Shown piece after piece: positions 44,900 through 56,803 of a stretch of 64,000 nt of DNA. Under the pieces are notes generated by a model. It saw only the letters and a list, made by a program, of their open reading frames with translations, was not told the origin of the DNA and did not search any database. Numbering within the stretch: the first letter of the stretch is position 1; each line of letters starts with the position of its first letter. Source of the DNA: Strigamia acuminata (lineage: Eukaryota > Arthropoda > Chilopoda > Geophilomorpha > Linotaeniidae); contig OX442314.1 of NCBI GenBank assembly GCA_949358305.1, positions 23,553,060-23,617,059 on the forward strand. The letters are read 5' to 3'. A program made the translations under genes and the position numbers.

Positions 44900-47090
44900 A
44901 AATATAATAATGATGAATTGTAATCAATAAAATAAACATATAAAATAAAACTATAAGACGCCTCTTTAGACTTGTACCGTGTATCAAGAATATTTACTGT
45001 CTGACAACGTGTAATAAATTATTTAAAAAATTCGCTAACGTTCAAAACTTTTAGTAGGACAGTTTTCTTAATGGCACATTAAAGGAATGATTTAGTACTT
45101 AAGGTTCAGTCGCATTTCACGTAATTAAACCCTTTGAATCTTGAATATTTTTTCTAAAAAAATATTTCATTTCATTTTATTCGAACAATTTATATTTTCT
45201 AACATTATCTGCAGTTTTTCGCCTTGCTGAATTAATTACGTTTTATCGTGTGTTAAGTATTGATTTATCTGATCACACAACTATTCATCAATTTCTGTGT
45301 TCAAATTTGCCACCTCCTAGCTTGTCGGTAGCTCTTGCTAAAAGACTGGTATGTTAACTCGCCAACAGGTGCCCCGGCACTAAGTCATTATGCTGCCTGC
45401 TCGAATATGAACTCCCAGTTTATCACAGTCAACGATCATGGAATCAATTAAGGATACATCAACCTGTGTTGTTAATTCACGAATGGATTGGGATTGCCTC
45501 TAATAAAATTAAATTATTAATATTAAATTAGCTTTTTATTAATCACAAAAAAAAAGATTGGTAAAAATAAATTTTTGAATATAAAAAATGGATTTTTCAG
45601 CAGAAAAAAACGACATTATTTTGCTGGCTAATCATTCTTTTCTTCTAAAAAATTTTCCGTTTTTAATTTTTTTTAAGTAGCGTAATTGAATTGAATGTTA
45701 ATTATTCTTAATTCAATTAAATGTGGTCAATGTGGATACTGAACAGGAAGTAAGGGGGTAGGAAACAAAGATTATAAATGTTTGAATTCTCATAATTAAA
45801 ATAAAGTAATATCTGATAAAAAAAACTGATGAAATTTTGACTTATCTTGATATTTTGGTAAAATCAAGATTTAGTGTGTTAAAAAAGGGGTTTACATTTC
45901 TTGAAACAGGAACAAAGAGTTACAATTGAGAAAATATGACTAAAAACTAGACTTCCGTTTACGCGTTATCCGATCTCGTACACAAAAGCACCGCCAAAAT
46001 GAAATGACCCTAAATGGGGAAACTCTAAAACAGGTGTGCTGTTGTGATTCCAACAACATTTTAATTTTAATTACAATGTAGGTCGCATATAATTTCAAAT
46101 TTAGGTTGGAACACTAGATCACTTTATCAGTCATCGGTTAGCTAAAACATTAATAATAACCAACTGTAAATAAATAGGGTTTCTGGTATTTCGTACTTTT
46201 AAATGTCCCGGGACTCGTGACACAAAAATAGAAGATTTCCCAGAATTCCCATAAATGGGAAAATGTTACTCATGATTTATCACTCACGCTAGCAGCAAGA
46301 ACATTCACAGAAAATATAAATATCTTATAAAAAAAAAACAATTAAATTTTATGTGCATATAATACACCTGCATGTCCTGATTTGATAATTACTTCAAGAA
46401 TTGACGAGACGAAGGCGAATCACGATCAGAAAGAAAATGCGCTCACACAACAAAAAAATAATTCGAAATTAAATGATATCGTTTAAGATTGTTTAAACAC
46501 TGAATTATCGTTTTTTCAAGTAATTTCTGCTTTCCTGTCTTCCGAAACACTCAAATATCGAAAAACTACATTACCTGGCAAATAAAAACTTTGATTGAAC
46601 CTGACATTCAAACTTGCCGCCTTCTGACACGTTAGTAGGTGGCGCGAAAAGACTGGTATATCAAGTCGCCAACAGGTGCCCCTAAACGCAACATGCCGTC
46701 TGCTCGAATATGAGATCCCAGCTGCTGGTGTCATTCTCATTCAATTTCCTGCGGAACACAGTCAACGATCGTCGAATCCGTTCACAATCCACCAACCGAT
46801 GATGTTAATTCACGAATGTGTCGTCTCTAATGGCAGGAAGACGCCCGCGATTGTGGGTGAGTCACTCTCAAAAACGCAACCCCTCTCAGTTGTTTCTCGC
46901 TTTCTCTGCACGTCAATGCATGGATGACGTCAGCATATTTGTTTTTTTGAGAGCACCTGTTATCGAATGGCGAGAGAAAAAACCGGAATGACTCATTTTT
47001 ATTTTCCATTACGTGCATGCTTTTATTTGCTATTTCATGTTAGAACCATCATGTTTTTGTCCCGTTTCGATATTTAGATTAGAGAAAATG
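44900..47090. other. Intergenic region with a duplicated flank segment
   Basis: Two related stretches, 45,360-45,500 and 46,660-46,830, share CGCCAACAGGTGCCCC, CTGCTCGAATATGA, CAGTCAACGATC and TGTTAATTCACGAATG. They resemble the segment that borders each receptor duplicate (near 29,510, 38,600 and 42,345). No gene is seen. The second copy lies just upstream of the coiled-coil gene and could include its promoter. Confidence 0.45.
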
Positions 47091-47130
47091 AGCAAATTTG
47101 TGTCAAGTGTGTGTCTGTGACACTTGTGTT

Positions 47131-49596
47131 ATGACCCGTTTAACTCCACGTTTGTGGATGTGCATGAGTAGCGTCCCAGATGTTGTCTCAGGATTGGGTT
47201 ACATCGAAGAGGAGGTAAGATGTTATTGTCATTTAAATTTGTCGTAATTACATAATCAAAATTGTTCATTTTTTTTCTTGTTATTATTATTTTTTTTTTT
47301 GGTTTTTTTTTTGTGATTCTAAATTTTGTATTTGTTGTTTAGAGCGAAGAAGACGAATGGATCGCGTTAGGAAATCGTTTCGAAGGAGAAGGACTGAATT
47401 CTGAATTGCCATTGGAAGCGAAATTACTCCATGTGTGGCGATGGTTGGGCGACGCTGAGTACAATTTACACACATCGAGGAAAATGCTGGATAAACAGAG
47501 GACGCAACAGGCTCAGGAGCTCAAGGAGGTGGAACTTTTTGTTGGTAAACTCAAGGACATCACAGATGAACGCGTAAGCAAAGTAGAGATGGAGAAAGAG
47601 CTGCTGGAGCGGGAATTGGAGCAACTACGAAACAACGGCGACGATAATAACACGAGGGAAATTGTAGCAATGCTAAAGCAGGAAGGCTTGCACCACATAT
47701 TGCATTGTTCGTTAGGCGAACAGGTATACTTGAAAAATAAAATTATTAAAAAATAATTTTTTTTTTTTTAAATATATAAATATTTCTAAATCTAAAAATA
47801 TTTCGTGATAAAATGGATTATGTTTCATTTCATGCACGAGGTATTAAATATCTTTGGCACTCGTCGAAATATTTTGATTCAAAGCTAAAAAAAAAAAAAA
47901 AAATTGAGATTATTATTTTTTTTAATTTTAAAATTATTTTTAAAGGTCGCGTATTTATTAGTGGAACGTGCACGGCTGATGGAAGAAATCGTGAGTGTAA
48001 CGAACAAACAGAAGGGGTCGACAGCTAATTTAACTGATAACGTTAAATTGAGTTATCCTCAGGTGCACGAAATAATGGAACAACAAAAGTAAGAAATTTA
48101 TTTCGGGCGCAGATGTTTAGTTGCAGGAAAATGTAATAAAAGTTTTGTGATATTCATCTAGGACGGATTTCGAGGAGAGATTACGTCATCAGCAAGAATC
48201 TGCTGCGCTGGTTAAAGTGGAAATGAAGAAGTCTTACGAGGAAGAAATTCGTCACATCCGACAAGATTTACAGGAATCGAGGAAAACGGTCAGAGGAAAT
48301 TTCAATTTCATTTTAAATTGATGTTTTTGTTGTTTTAGAAAATAATATCTAAATTTTTAAATCTAGGTGGAAGTGTTATACAGCGGGAATCCAGCTGCTG
48401 TAAAGGATACTTTACAGTCAAAATGTAAAGATTTGGACGTGAAAACCGTCGAATTGACCGAAAAAAATAGGAAAATGGAAAAGGCATTGAGACAGTTAGA
48501 AAACGAAAACGAGACTTTAATTTATAAAGTAAAAAAAATAAATACAAAAATTTAAAATAAACAAAAAAAAATATTATTTAAATTAAATTTTTAATTTAAT
48601 CAGTTATCCGAAGCCTTAACCGAATGCGACGAAAAGGAAGCGCAAATCAGAAGCATGAGAATGAAGTTTGCAACGTCACTTCGAAGATCATCCAAAGTGG
48701 AAACGTCACCAAAACACAACGCCGAGAAAATGGTCATCAAAGATGAAGCGATCAAAAAACTACAATTCGACATTGAAAAATTACAATCGCAGCTCGTGCA
48801 ATCTGGTCAAAAGTACGAAGAGCTGGCAGTGAAGAACGAACGCAGAAAACACCGGGAAAAAGCGCATTTACAAAAAGAAAGGTGACATTTCCCACCACAC
48901 GCATTAAATTTCTAATTAATTAATTTTTCCTTCTTTTATTTCAGGGAAAAACACACCCGAGAGTCGACCAACTTGAAACAAAAAATCCGACAACTTCAAG
49001 ACGACATTTCCTTGGCTCAAGTGACCCTGAACACCGAACGAACATACCGCGACACGGTGCTGACCAACATGACGCAACTGACCGAAGAAAACAAGCAATT
49101 ATCAAACAGACTTTTGGAAACTGAAGAAATAGTTAACGACAAAGCGCGCACACTTTCATTACTCAACGTGCGCGTTAGTTATTTGGAAAAGGAGAAACTC
49201 GAGTGGACTGAAAAAAGAACATTGAGTGATTCCAGTGTGTTCGGATCGTCACAAAGTTTAGTCCGAATTGCACCGTCGTCAGTCGAAGAACAACGAAACC
49301 GAGTGGCCCAATCCTCGCTTTCGAACGAGCAAATTAACAATCCTGTTTCAGACCTTCCTGTGTCACCATCGGCACAAATGAAAACATTAAACAAAGCTGA
49401 AGCGACTAATAGACGACCAGTGCTGCTCAGATGGTTTTCTCAACCGGAAACTTCAATCGCGGTTGAAGAACAACAAGAGTTGGCCAGATCAAAGCTCAAT
49501 TTCGGGACCAGATTAGACACGTTAATCAGTAGCATCGACCAATTAAAGAACGTTGTGGTCGGCTCAGCAACGAATTTGATAAACAGAAATAGTTGA
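47131..49596 (+). CDS. Coiled-coil protein of unknown function; seven exons, 608 aa
   Basis: Exons: 47131-47214, 47343-47723, 47946-48088, 48162-48288, 48367-48528, 48604-48881, 48945-49596; all junctions are GT-AG and keep frame. The first ATG after an in-frame stop is at 47,131. The protein begins with a short non-helical part and an acidic EEESEEDEW patch. A motif-like helical block follows (KLLHVWRWLGDAEYNLHTSR, then GLHHILHCSLGEQ/VAYLLVERARLMEEI). From about residue 60 to 440 it has heptad-rich Glu/Lys/Leu/Gln sequence typical of long coiled coils. The last 160 residues are Ser-rich with a short C-terminal helix. No enzyme domain or membrane segment is seen. It is probably a scaffold or centrosome/trafficking adaptor, but I do not recognise the family. 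AATAAA follows at about 49,626. Confidence 0.85.
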
Positions 49597-49639
49597 TGCA
49601 CTTGAATTTTTGATAGTTTTATACAAATAAAGTTTAATC

Positions 49640-50200
49640 TGTGCAAACAACTCGATTTTTGAGAGTAAAAACGCTAAAAATTCGCCATTTCCATGTTATA
49701 GAATTGAATAAATTTTAGATTATTTTGATAAAAATCACTTTTCGAATGCACGGAATGTTAAATATCACAAATTTTATCACAAACTGTATTTTATATTTTA
49801 TCTAGTCCGTCCTCTGTGAAAAACGATCATTGCAATAAACACATTTTTATTTGAATAGAAATCGAAGTGCAAATCAATTCACCAATTCTTATTATTTTTG
49901 AATTTCAACTCATCAACAATTACAAAAATCCAGAAAAATCTCATTCTTTTTTCTATTTTTATGAATCTAAATTTCTATGACAACGAGCGATTGTTTGCAA
50001 CCCATTGCAGTGCATTGTTTGTTGTGTATTGAGGCGGCGTAGGCCTAGTCCTATGTTGGGTGGGCAGCTGAGTAGAATGGATATATAAAAATATCATGCT
50101 TGAGGACTTATTGGGATGGGATGATCTCTTTGCCAGTGTGTACAAGCAGATCATGTAAATTTCATTTGAAATCCAAACTTTACTTTCATGCGCCGTCTAA
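49640..50200. other. Intergenic sequence between coiled-coil and kinase genes
   Basis: AT-rich, with no coding sequence seen. A GC-richer patch near 50,030-50,070 contains GGCGGCGTAGGCC and may belong to the kinase promoter or 5' UTR. Confidence 0.4.
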
Positions 50201-50224
50201 TCTTGGCCGAGGACTGGTTTGACT

Positions 50225-50394
50225 ATGAATACAGGGGTTAGCCCTGAAATCATAAAATTAGGACTATTCAGCGGATCAGCTTCAACTGTTCTTGAGAAAC
50301 AAGGATACACCCTAGGCAGAGTCATCGGAGAGGGGTCCTACTGTAAAGTCAGGTGAATTTACAGCGAATATTCACAACAAAAAAAAAAAAAAAA

Positions 50395-50428
<34 letters not shown>

Positions 50429-51490
50429 TTTAATAATTTTAAAAAAATAATAATTTTAAATTCTTGAAAATTTGACGATTTTTATTTCAAATTTAAATGT
50501 GAATAAATACAGGATTGCCGAAACTCGACAACATGGCCAAGTTCAAAGATACGCGGTTAAGATCATCTCCCGGAAGAAAGCGTCCAAAGACTTCGTCTCC
50601 CGTTTTCTGCCGCGGGAGATTGAAATAGTCCGAGACTTGCAGCATCCTAACATCATCCAAGTGCACCGTATCCTTGACACAGGCGATACAGTTTTCATCT
50701 TCATGGATATCGCCGAACGAGGAGACTTGTTAGACTACATCCGAGTAAACAACTCATCCATACACTCAAATCCTCTAAAAATTTACAAAATAATAACCAC
50801 AATTTTCCAGACCCACGGTGCACTGAATGAACCCAAAGCTCGCAACTTTTTCCGCCAATTGGTCTCCGCTATTAAGTACTTACATACCAAAGAGATCACC
50901 CATCGCGACCTCAAGTGTGAAAACGTCCTCTTATGTACAGAGGATCACATCAAACTGACTGACTTCGGGTTTGCCAGGAAATGCGGTAAATTACGACCCA
51001 AAAGAAAATTTTCCCACTTTAATAAACTGATTTATTTTGATTACAGTTGACCAGGAGACTGGCAAACGTATTCTGAGCAGTACCTACTGTGGCAGTGCAG
51101 CTTATGCTGCCCCCGAAATTCTTTCGGTAAGTTATTTGACAAAAAGCCCACTCAATTTTTGTAATATTCCTTTTTAATGCAAAGGGCACGCCCTACAATC
51201 CCAAAATGTACGATGTATGGAGTCTAGGCTGTATCCTTTTTATCATGCTGACTGGATCAATGCCTTTTGATGACTCAAACATTCGAAAGATGCTCAAATA
51301 CCAGCAAGAGCGCCGGTATACTTACCCCTCGAAAGTGGTGGATATCCTCAGCCCCGAGAGCAAAGCCCTTATCAGGCACATCCTTGAGCCAGACATTACT
51401 CGACGTGCAACAGTGGACCAAATTCTCAAGAACCCTTGGCTGAACCAACCCGACCCCGATGCAGGGAGCTCGGGTACAAGCACTGCTTAG
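50225..51490 (+). CDS. TSSK: Testis-specific serine/threonine kinase (TSSK family); five exons, 306 aa
   Basis: This is a protein kinase predicted to phosphorylate Ser/Thr in sperm development. Exons: 50225-50352, 50513-50744, 50811-50985, 51047-51126, 51185-51490; phases agree and the total is 307 codons with stop. Kinase landmarks in order: glycine loop GEGSYCKVRIAET, catalytic lysine in YAVKIISRKKAS, helix C with FLPREIEIVRDLQHPNII, catalytic loop HRDLKCENVLL, DFGFARKC, activation segment STYCGSAAYAAPEIL, then PYNPKMYDVWSLGCILFIML, and a short C-tail. CGSAAYAAPEIL and HRDLKCEN are diagnostic of the TSSK branch. The second intron (50,745-50,810) is 66 nt, in frame and without a stop, so a retained-intron form would read through. 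The kinase domain fills almost the whole protein. Which TSSK paralogue it is cannot be told. Confidence 0.92.
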
Positions 51491-51499
51491 GCATCGATT

Positions 51500-51920
51500 T
51501 TTAAATCCCAACGCCGCCGATACACAACCGTTTTAATTTGACGCCATTAAATTCTACCGAGAAATTGTCGACGTACAAATGTATAAATTTATCCGAGGTG
51601 TATAATTCGCTCTTTATAATGAAAAATTAAAAATCAAAAAAATTTCTTAAAACGCAACTTTCGATTCTTATTTTTTTAATTTTTATTTTAATTTTTATTT
51701 AATTAAAATTAAAAAAAAAATACATCAAGTATCTGCAACTGAATAATATATATAGATGTTTAGTTACTCGTTTTTTTTCTCACTTGTTGCTGTGGTAACA
51801 AAATAGTATAAAACAGATAATTATCGACATTTTTGGTAAAACTCTAATACCGAAAAATAACATTTTATACTTTTATACATCAATTTAACGTAAAATTAAT
51901 AAAATACACACAAAATAAAC
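51500..51920. other. 3' flank of kinase gene and upstream of UBX gene
   Basis: AT-rich; no coding sequence seen. A good donor (AAGGTAAGT near 51,923) and acceptor (TTAGTTTCAG near 52,002) suggest a 5' UTR intron of the next gene. Confidence 0.4.
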
Positions 51921-52092
51921 TAAGGTAAGTGCAAAGTAAACTTTCATTAATTATCCAGCGCCCAGCTTGATACGGAAAATAAATAAAAATTGATTAGTTT
52001 CAGCTCAAACTCGTCGGAAAGAAACAAAAGAAAGTCGCAGGTAAACCGACTCCAACCTTTAATTGACACATTCTAAACCGCACAATTTAATT

Positions 52093-52740
52093 ATGCAGAA
52101 AAACATGGACCAGCAGAAACTAAGTAGCCGACTATTTCATTACCCTAATAAGAAATCGGATCCCGTTTCACGGCCCCGACGGTTCAGTTTAGACTCGCTG
52201 AAATTGATACCCATAGACAAAACACCTCAAGCTTGGACATTGACGCAACGGAAAAAAAGTCTCGAAGAAAAGGAGCAAACGGCCGAAAATGCGTCGAAAT
52301 TCGCGGCGTTTAAATACAGAACTCTACCAGCGATTGGTAATAACGAATCGAGCGAAATGGAGGATTCGGAATCGAATCCGATTTTTACACCGGGGAAGAG
52401 GAATGGAAAGAATTCGAAATTGGTTAGGGCTAACACTTACGAAGTGATTCAACCGATTGTTGTGGATGAAATTGAGGAAAAGAGGGCGACGAGTTCGACA
52501 ATTCCGAGCGACGAAATTGTGCTGATAATATGTTTACCGGACGGGGCCCGTGTTTATGGATATTTCAAATATTCGGATCGAATTATTGATTTGCTACAGT
52601 TCTGTCAAAGGCAGAGCGGGGAGTGTTATAAAAACTGCAGCGTTGTTATAAAGAATAAGGTTGTTAGCGAGTTGGATAAAACATTTTCTGAGCTCAATCT
52701 CACAAATGAGAACAAGGTGCTGCTAGTAAGAAAGATTTGA
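52093..52740 (+). CDS. UBX-like domain protein resembling UBXN10; 215 aa, single coding exon
   Basis: The start is the ATG at 52,093 (a second ATG follows four codons later). The N-terminal 130 residues are basic, Ser-rich and likely disordered, with a short KYRTLPAIG motif. The C-terminal 80 residues (from about IVLIICLPDGARVYGYFKYSD through CYKNCSVVI to KVLLVRKI) have the beta-grasp layout of a UBX domain: hydrophobic strand, PDG turn, strand, helix DLLQFCQR, final strands. Spacing of the YKNCS and FSELNL motifs and the upstream LP-I motif resemble UBXN10, which links the VCP/p97 ATPase to cilium assembly. The canonical FPR loop of other UBX proteins is not evident, which also fits UBXN10. 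Identification is by motif pattern only. Confidence 0.6.
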   Translation: MQKNMDQQKLSSRLFHYPNKKSDPVSRPRRFSLDSLKLIPIDKTPQAWTLTQRKKSLEEKEQTAENASKFAAFKYRTLPAIGNNESSEMEDSESNPIFTPGKRNGKNSKLVRANTYEVIQPIVVDEIEEKRATSSTIPSDEIVLIICLPDGARVYGYFKYSDRIIDLLQFCQRQSGECYKNCSVVIKNKVVSELDKTFSELNLTNENKVLLVRKI

Positions 52741-53484
52741 CATTTCAACGCATATATTTTTGTTTATGTATTTATGTTTATGTCAATGCTAGTTGGAATA
52801 GTTTATAAACAATGAGTGAAAATGTATTAAACAATAGGAGTCCACTGACTCAAAATTTTAAAGTAAATAATATTTTCAGAATTTTTTGTACACTATTTTT
52901 GTGTAAATAAATGGATTAAAATATAAAACTCGTACGATTCAAATTTTTCGCTACAAAAATGAATTTTCACACATTTATGGTCGATGGGGCCCTGATTGGG
53001 GGCCCCATACCGCCCTATATGGGGCCATTCTCCTGCGAGAACATATAAATTCGCTAAAAGCTTCGAATTCGTGTGTGACATCAATTACGGTACATTATAT
53101 CAATACTAAATAATGCCGGCAAAGAAATTGCTGGTTAGATGAAAAATAAATGTCACTTACCTACATAATCTTCGATTAAGCAGGATTGTTTCGTTTGTCC
53201 ATTAAAATCTGTATTAAAAGAAATGAAAATATTAAAACATTACAATCATTTGTTGTTATAGTTATTGACCACATACAAACCTCGCTTAAAATGTACTCTT
53301 AAAATTAAAATTAGAATATAATGTACTGAATAATTAGACAGTGAATAGATAAGAAATTGTCTTTATTTCCATTTCTCAACTTGAAGGCTTAAATTATAGA
53401 GATATAGACTTAATCTTAAAAAAAAAAAAGAAAAAAAAAAAGAAAAGAAAAGTACATTTAGTTGTTTTCATCCCTCGGTATAAT

Positions 53485-54889
53485 TCACATCTCCATTGCT
53501 CCATTCGATCCCTTGTCCTCGACTTTTGCAATTTCAGTTTTTAGTTTTGCAATCGTTTCTTTCGCTTGTTTCAGCCGTTCTTTTAAGTCGTTAATTTCGT
53601 ATCGAATTTTGTTTTTCGCTTGTAGTATAACCGTATGTGTTTTTTCCTTTTTATCTTCAACTGTAAATACAAACATCAATTGCATTATTGCCAATTACCC
53701 AATTTTTTTTTTAAATTTTACAATCGGTTTCGTGTTTATACGGCCCTAACGTCAATTGACGACTACTAGTTAACAGCTGCTGCATCATTGCAGTGGGATC
53801 TTGGAAAATCTAAATACAAAAACAAAGAAACAATTATAAACACTAACCATTAAAATTAGGGTTTGACCAATACCGATATTACTAAAACACAAGACCGGCA
53901 TGATTCAAAGTTCACACCAAGTCGCTTTCAAAATGTGCACTCAAATCGTGTAGAATTTGCACATTTTTTAAAAAATTACTACCGGTACATTAAAAATTAC
54001 CTGGGTATTATATTTAAATAAACTATTTTTAGAAGCTCACTTTTTTAAAAAATAAAACAGTTCATTTCAGCCAAAGTAAACATGTTGTAAAAAAAAATTA
54101 ATTCGACAAAAATATCGGTATCAACCGATATTTAGGAGAACAATATCGACTGTCATCGGATAATTATGGTATCGGACAAACCATAATTGAAATTGTGATG
54201 TAAATCTTACTATTTCATCATAAGACTCAGAGACCAAATTCTTCTTCCCCAGCATGATATTTGTCTCACTTTGAAACAGCTTCAAAATGTGATAAAGTGT
54301 TACCTGAAACAATAATGCTATTAGTAGGTGTTCAATCATTGCTTCATCTAATCACTTTCTTACCGGTCTTTCGTTGGGATCATGGAAATATATTTTTATC
54401 ACTATTTCAAATTCTCCCCAACCCGTTTCAGTTACTTCGTATGGTGGTTTTGTCACAACTATATTATTTTAAATTATTTATTTACATAGTCATTTATTTA
54501 TTAACGAGTGTATTTACCTCGATTTGGATTCGTGTAACTTTCGTGTAATTTAAAATGAACTTTCTTCACGTACGTGGACATGTCCTTTTGAAAAATGGAA
54601 AACAAATTGCTTAGATTAAATATGCGGTAGTTAATTGTCGTATATCCCATTACTTCGTTTTTGTATGGTTTCACATAGACAGTCCACTGATGAGTGTGTC
54701 CATCTTCTTCACGCTTCTTTCCGAAATACCTGGCAACATTTCCAAACACTATCGGCTTTAAAACTATCAAACCCTGAAAAATATAATTTGCATTAAAAAC
54801 GTTGCTTTCACCAACAAATATTAATATACCTTTACTCGGCCACCTGAATCTGGTCCGAACTCCGTCAATTTACCACTTACAGCTGCCAT
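53485..54889 (-). CDS. YEATS4: YEATS domain protein 4 (GAS41/YEATS4); seven exons, 232 aa
   Basis: This is a subunit of TIP60/NuA4 and SRCAP chromatin complexes; the YEATS domain binds acylated histone H3. Exons: 54830-54889, 54654-54773, 54518-54584, 54364-54458, 54211-54303, 53722-53809, 53485-53660; all GT-AG, in frame, 233 codons with stop. The YEATS core contains [48 protein letters not shown], the histone-contact strand [17 protein letters not shown], and [17 protein letters not shown]. The C-terminal 60 residues form the coiled coil ([20 protein letters not shown]) used for complex assembly and dimerisation. Length agrees with the roughly 227-aa vertebrate protein. A broken duplicate of its 5' part is at 56,804-57,014 and 61,782-61,930. 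Confidence 0.96.
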
Positions 54890-55149
54890 TTTAATGAATT
54901 AACGTCAGCTTTGGACTGCAATATGACATTTAACCAGCGCCATTTTCTCCCAACACTGGCGAAGATTGGCGCCACGCTTGGTGCTTTGTACGTAGCTGCC
55001 ACCTATTGATAATAGTTGGCAATAAAAAATCTTTGTAAAAATATGTAATTCAGTACGGATGAGTACAAAAATAACATATAAAAAATAATAAAAATGGATA
55101 AATAAATAAAAAAGTAACAAAAAACAACCACAAACCCATACCGGTGTTA

Positions 55150-55680
55150 ACAACATGAATTTAAGTAATTTTCATTTTTTACTTTGATATCCCTCCCCCA
55201 CCCCAACCTAAGGTCAATTTTGACCTCCAAAAGTATTTTTATTTTTTTTCTCAAAAACAATTGGGATTTTCATTCTAAAATTTCATGTATATTCATTTAA
55301 CATCATAACAAACAATAAAAAAAATAATAGACTTAAAAATCGCAAAAAAAAATTTCACAAAATTCCTTTGTTTACTCACTACTTTTGAATGCAATGTCAA
55401 TTATTTTTGTCGCTCTCTTTTGACAAATACCGAATTGCTGAAATTTCTTCATAAACATGAAATACTCAGAGAATAAAATCATTTTCACTCATTTTTGGAA
55501 AAAATTTTTTGGCTTGGGGTCAAAAATGACCCGGGTTGGGTGAGTAAGGGATTTTTTTTAGGTTGGGGCTGCGAGGAATATTCACATTTATGCAAATTGT
55601 TTATGCAAATTGTTGCAAATAATAGTTTTATTTGGTCCAAGTTTAATCGCTTTCATTTAAGAAAGCGATTTCATCCGTAA
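55150..55680. other. AT-rich intergenic sequence
   Basis: No gene is seen. Short runs of poly-T and a TTGACC-rich patch near 55,200-55,230 are present, recurring loosely near 55,505-55,540. Confidence 0.4.
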
Positions 55681-55683
55681 CAC

Positions 55684-55823
55684 TAGCTGCATTCAAAAAT
55701 TAAAATAACAATTTTAGTTTAAGTGTATTTTAAGTTTTAACATGGGTTTAAACACGAAATGATGTCATTTTTGGTTTAAAATTGAAGTAAAACACAAAAT
55801 ATTTTAGTTTTTGAATGCAGCTA
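55684..55823. mobile_element. Short MITE 1 with GCTGCATTCAAAAA ends
   Basis: TAGCTGCATTCAAAAA on the left is the inverse of TTTTTGAATGCAGCTA on the right. TA at both ends suggests a Tc1/mariner-type or similar target. It is about 136 bp long without coding potential. Confidence 0.75.
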
Positions 55824-55824
55824 G

Positions 55825-55970
55825 TAGGTGCATTCAAAAAGTCTAAAACGTATGCAAAACACGTTTCGTGTTTGTACGTGACGTCATTCCCATTGAATAA
55901 CATGGGAATGACGTCACGTAAAAACACGAAACGAGATTTAGAGGCGTTTTAGAGTTTTTGAATGCACCTA
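55825..55970. mobile_element. Short MITE 2 with GGTGCATTCAAAAA ends and a long internal hairpin
   Basis: TAGGTGCATTCAAAAA and TTTTTGAATGCACCTA are inverse and differ from MITE 1 by one base in the terminal word. The core 55,862-55,933 is a nearly perfect palindrome (CGTTTCGTG...CACGAAACG) that contains TGACGTCA twice. The two elements lie side by side with a single base between them. Confidence 0.78.
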
Positions 55971-56199
55971 CTGGAATGGAAGCTGCGTTGGTTGAAGCGA
56001 TCACTGTTGGACTTGCAATTAATTGTACATGCGGATATTAAGTTATATAGCGGCGACTCGCCCGTGTAAAGAATTTCAACGAAATCAGGCGCGACCTTCA
56101 ATTCTAATAATTAGCTGCCCAAATAAAATATGTCCACTCGTCATATCGTTTGATGTAAGTATAAAATTTTTAATAAAAAAAAAAAATAATATTAATTTT

Positions 56200-56660
56200 T
56201 TTTTTTACAGAAACACGTAAACGGCGACCCGTATAAATTTAAAAACGCTGAACCAGCTGCAGAGAATGATGGTTGATGAGCAAGGAATGGAGGTGGATGA
56301 GGACTGACAAATAAGAAAAGGTAATATCTAATATGTTGTCCTGCATAGTAATTGAAATTTAAGTTTTATTTTTTTTGTTAATTTTTTACTTTTTTTGTTT
56401 AATTGCAGACCATACTACTAGTTACGATGTAATAAACTGTGTCCAGACGGAATAGAAAAGCTTTCGAAATTTTACGGATTTCTCAAACCATGTGCAAACT
56501 AACTGAATTTTTGTTAATTAATTATTTTTGAATTTTTGTGTTATTTATACGTACCGTATTGTTATTTACCGCAACTTAACTTTTAACCAAAATAAATGCC
56601 TTATTGCCTTATAAAATTCAAATGCCTTATTATTTTAATGGCAAGCGTTAATTCCACAGA
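56200..56660 (+). other. Possible small exons, unassigned
   Basis: A T-rich acceptor near 56,208 is followed by a short frame that ends MMVDEQGMEVDED and TGA at about 56,307, and another T-rich acceptor with GCAG lies near 56,407. AATAAA-type words follow near 56,591. This could be the 3' end of a small gene, but I could not connect exons or recognise a protein. Confidence 0.2.
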
Positions 56661-56803
56661 ATTTCTGTGGGTTTAACCACTCCCCCAGTTTATATCGGTT
56701 TACATCTGATACCTTTGAATAATTTGTGACACAGAGTATTCAAAATTGTTAATAAAAATGAACAAGAAAATTCTTTATTGGAGATGCAAATGTATAGTAC
56801 ATT

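Noticed and set aside
52980-53032. GGGGCCC-rich palindromic patch near the 3' end of the UBX gene
   Set aside because: Short and without terminal repeats or duplication; too little to call an element or terminator.
53500-53749. 95-codon plus-strand hydrophobic frame opposite YEATS4 exon 7
   Set aside because: It is the complement of the YEATS4 coiled-coil exon and intron; the minus strand has the conserved protein.
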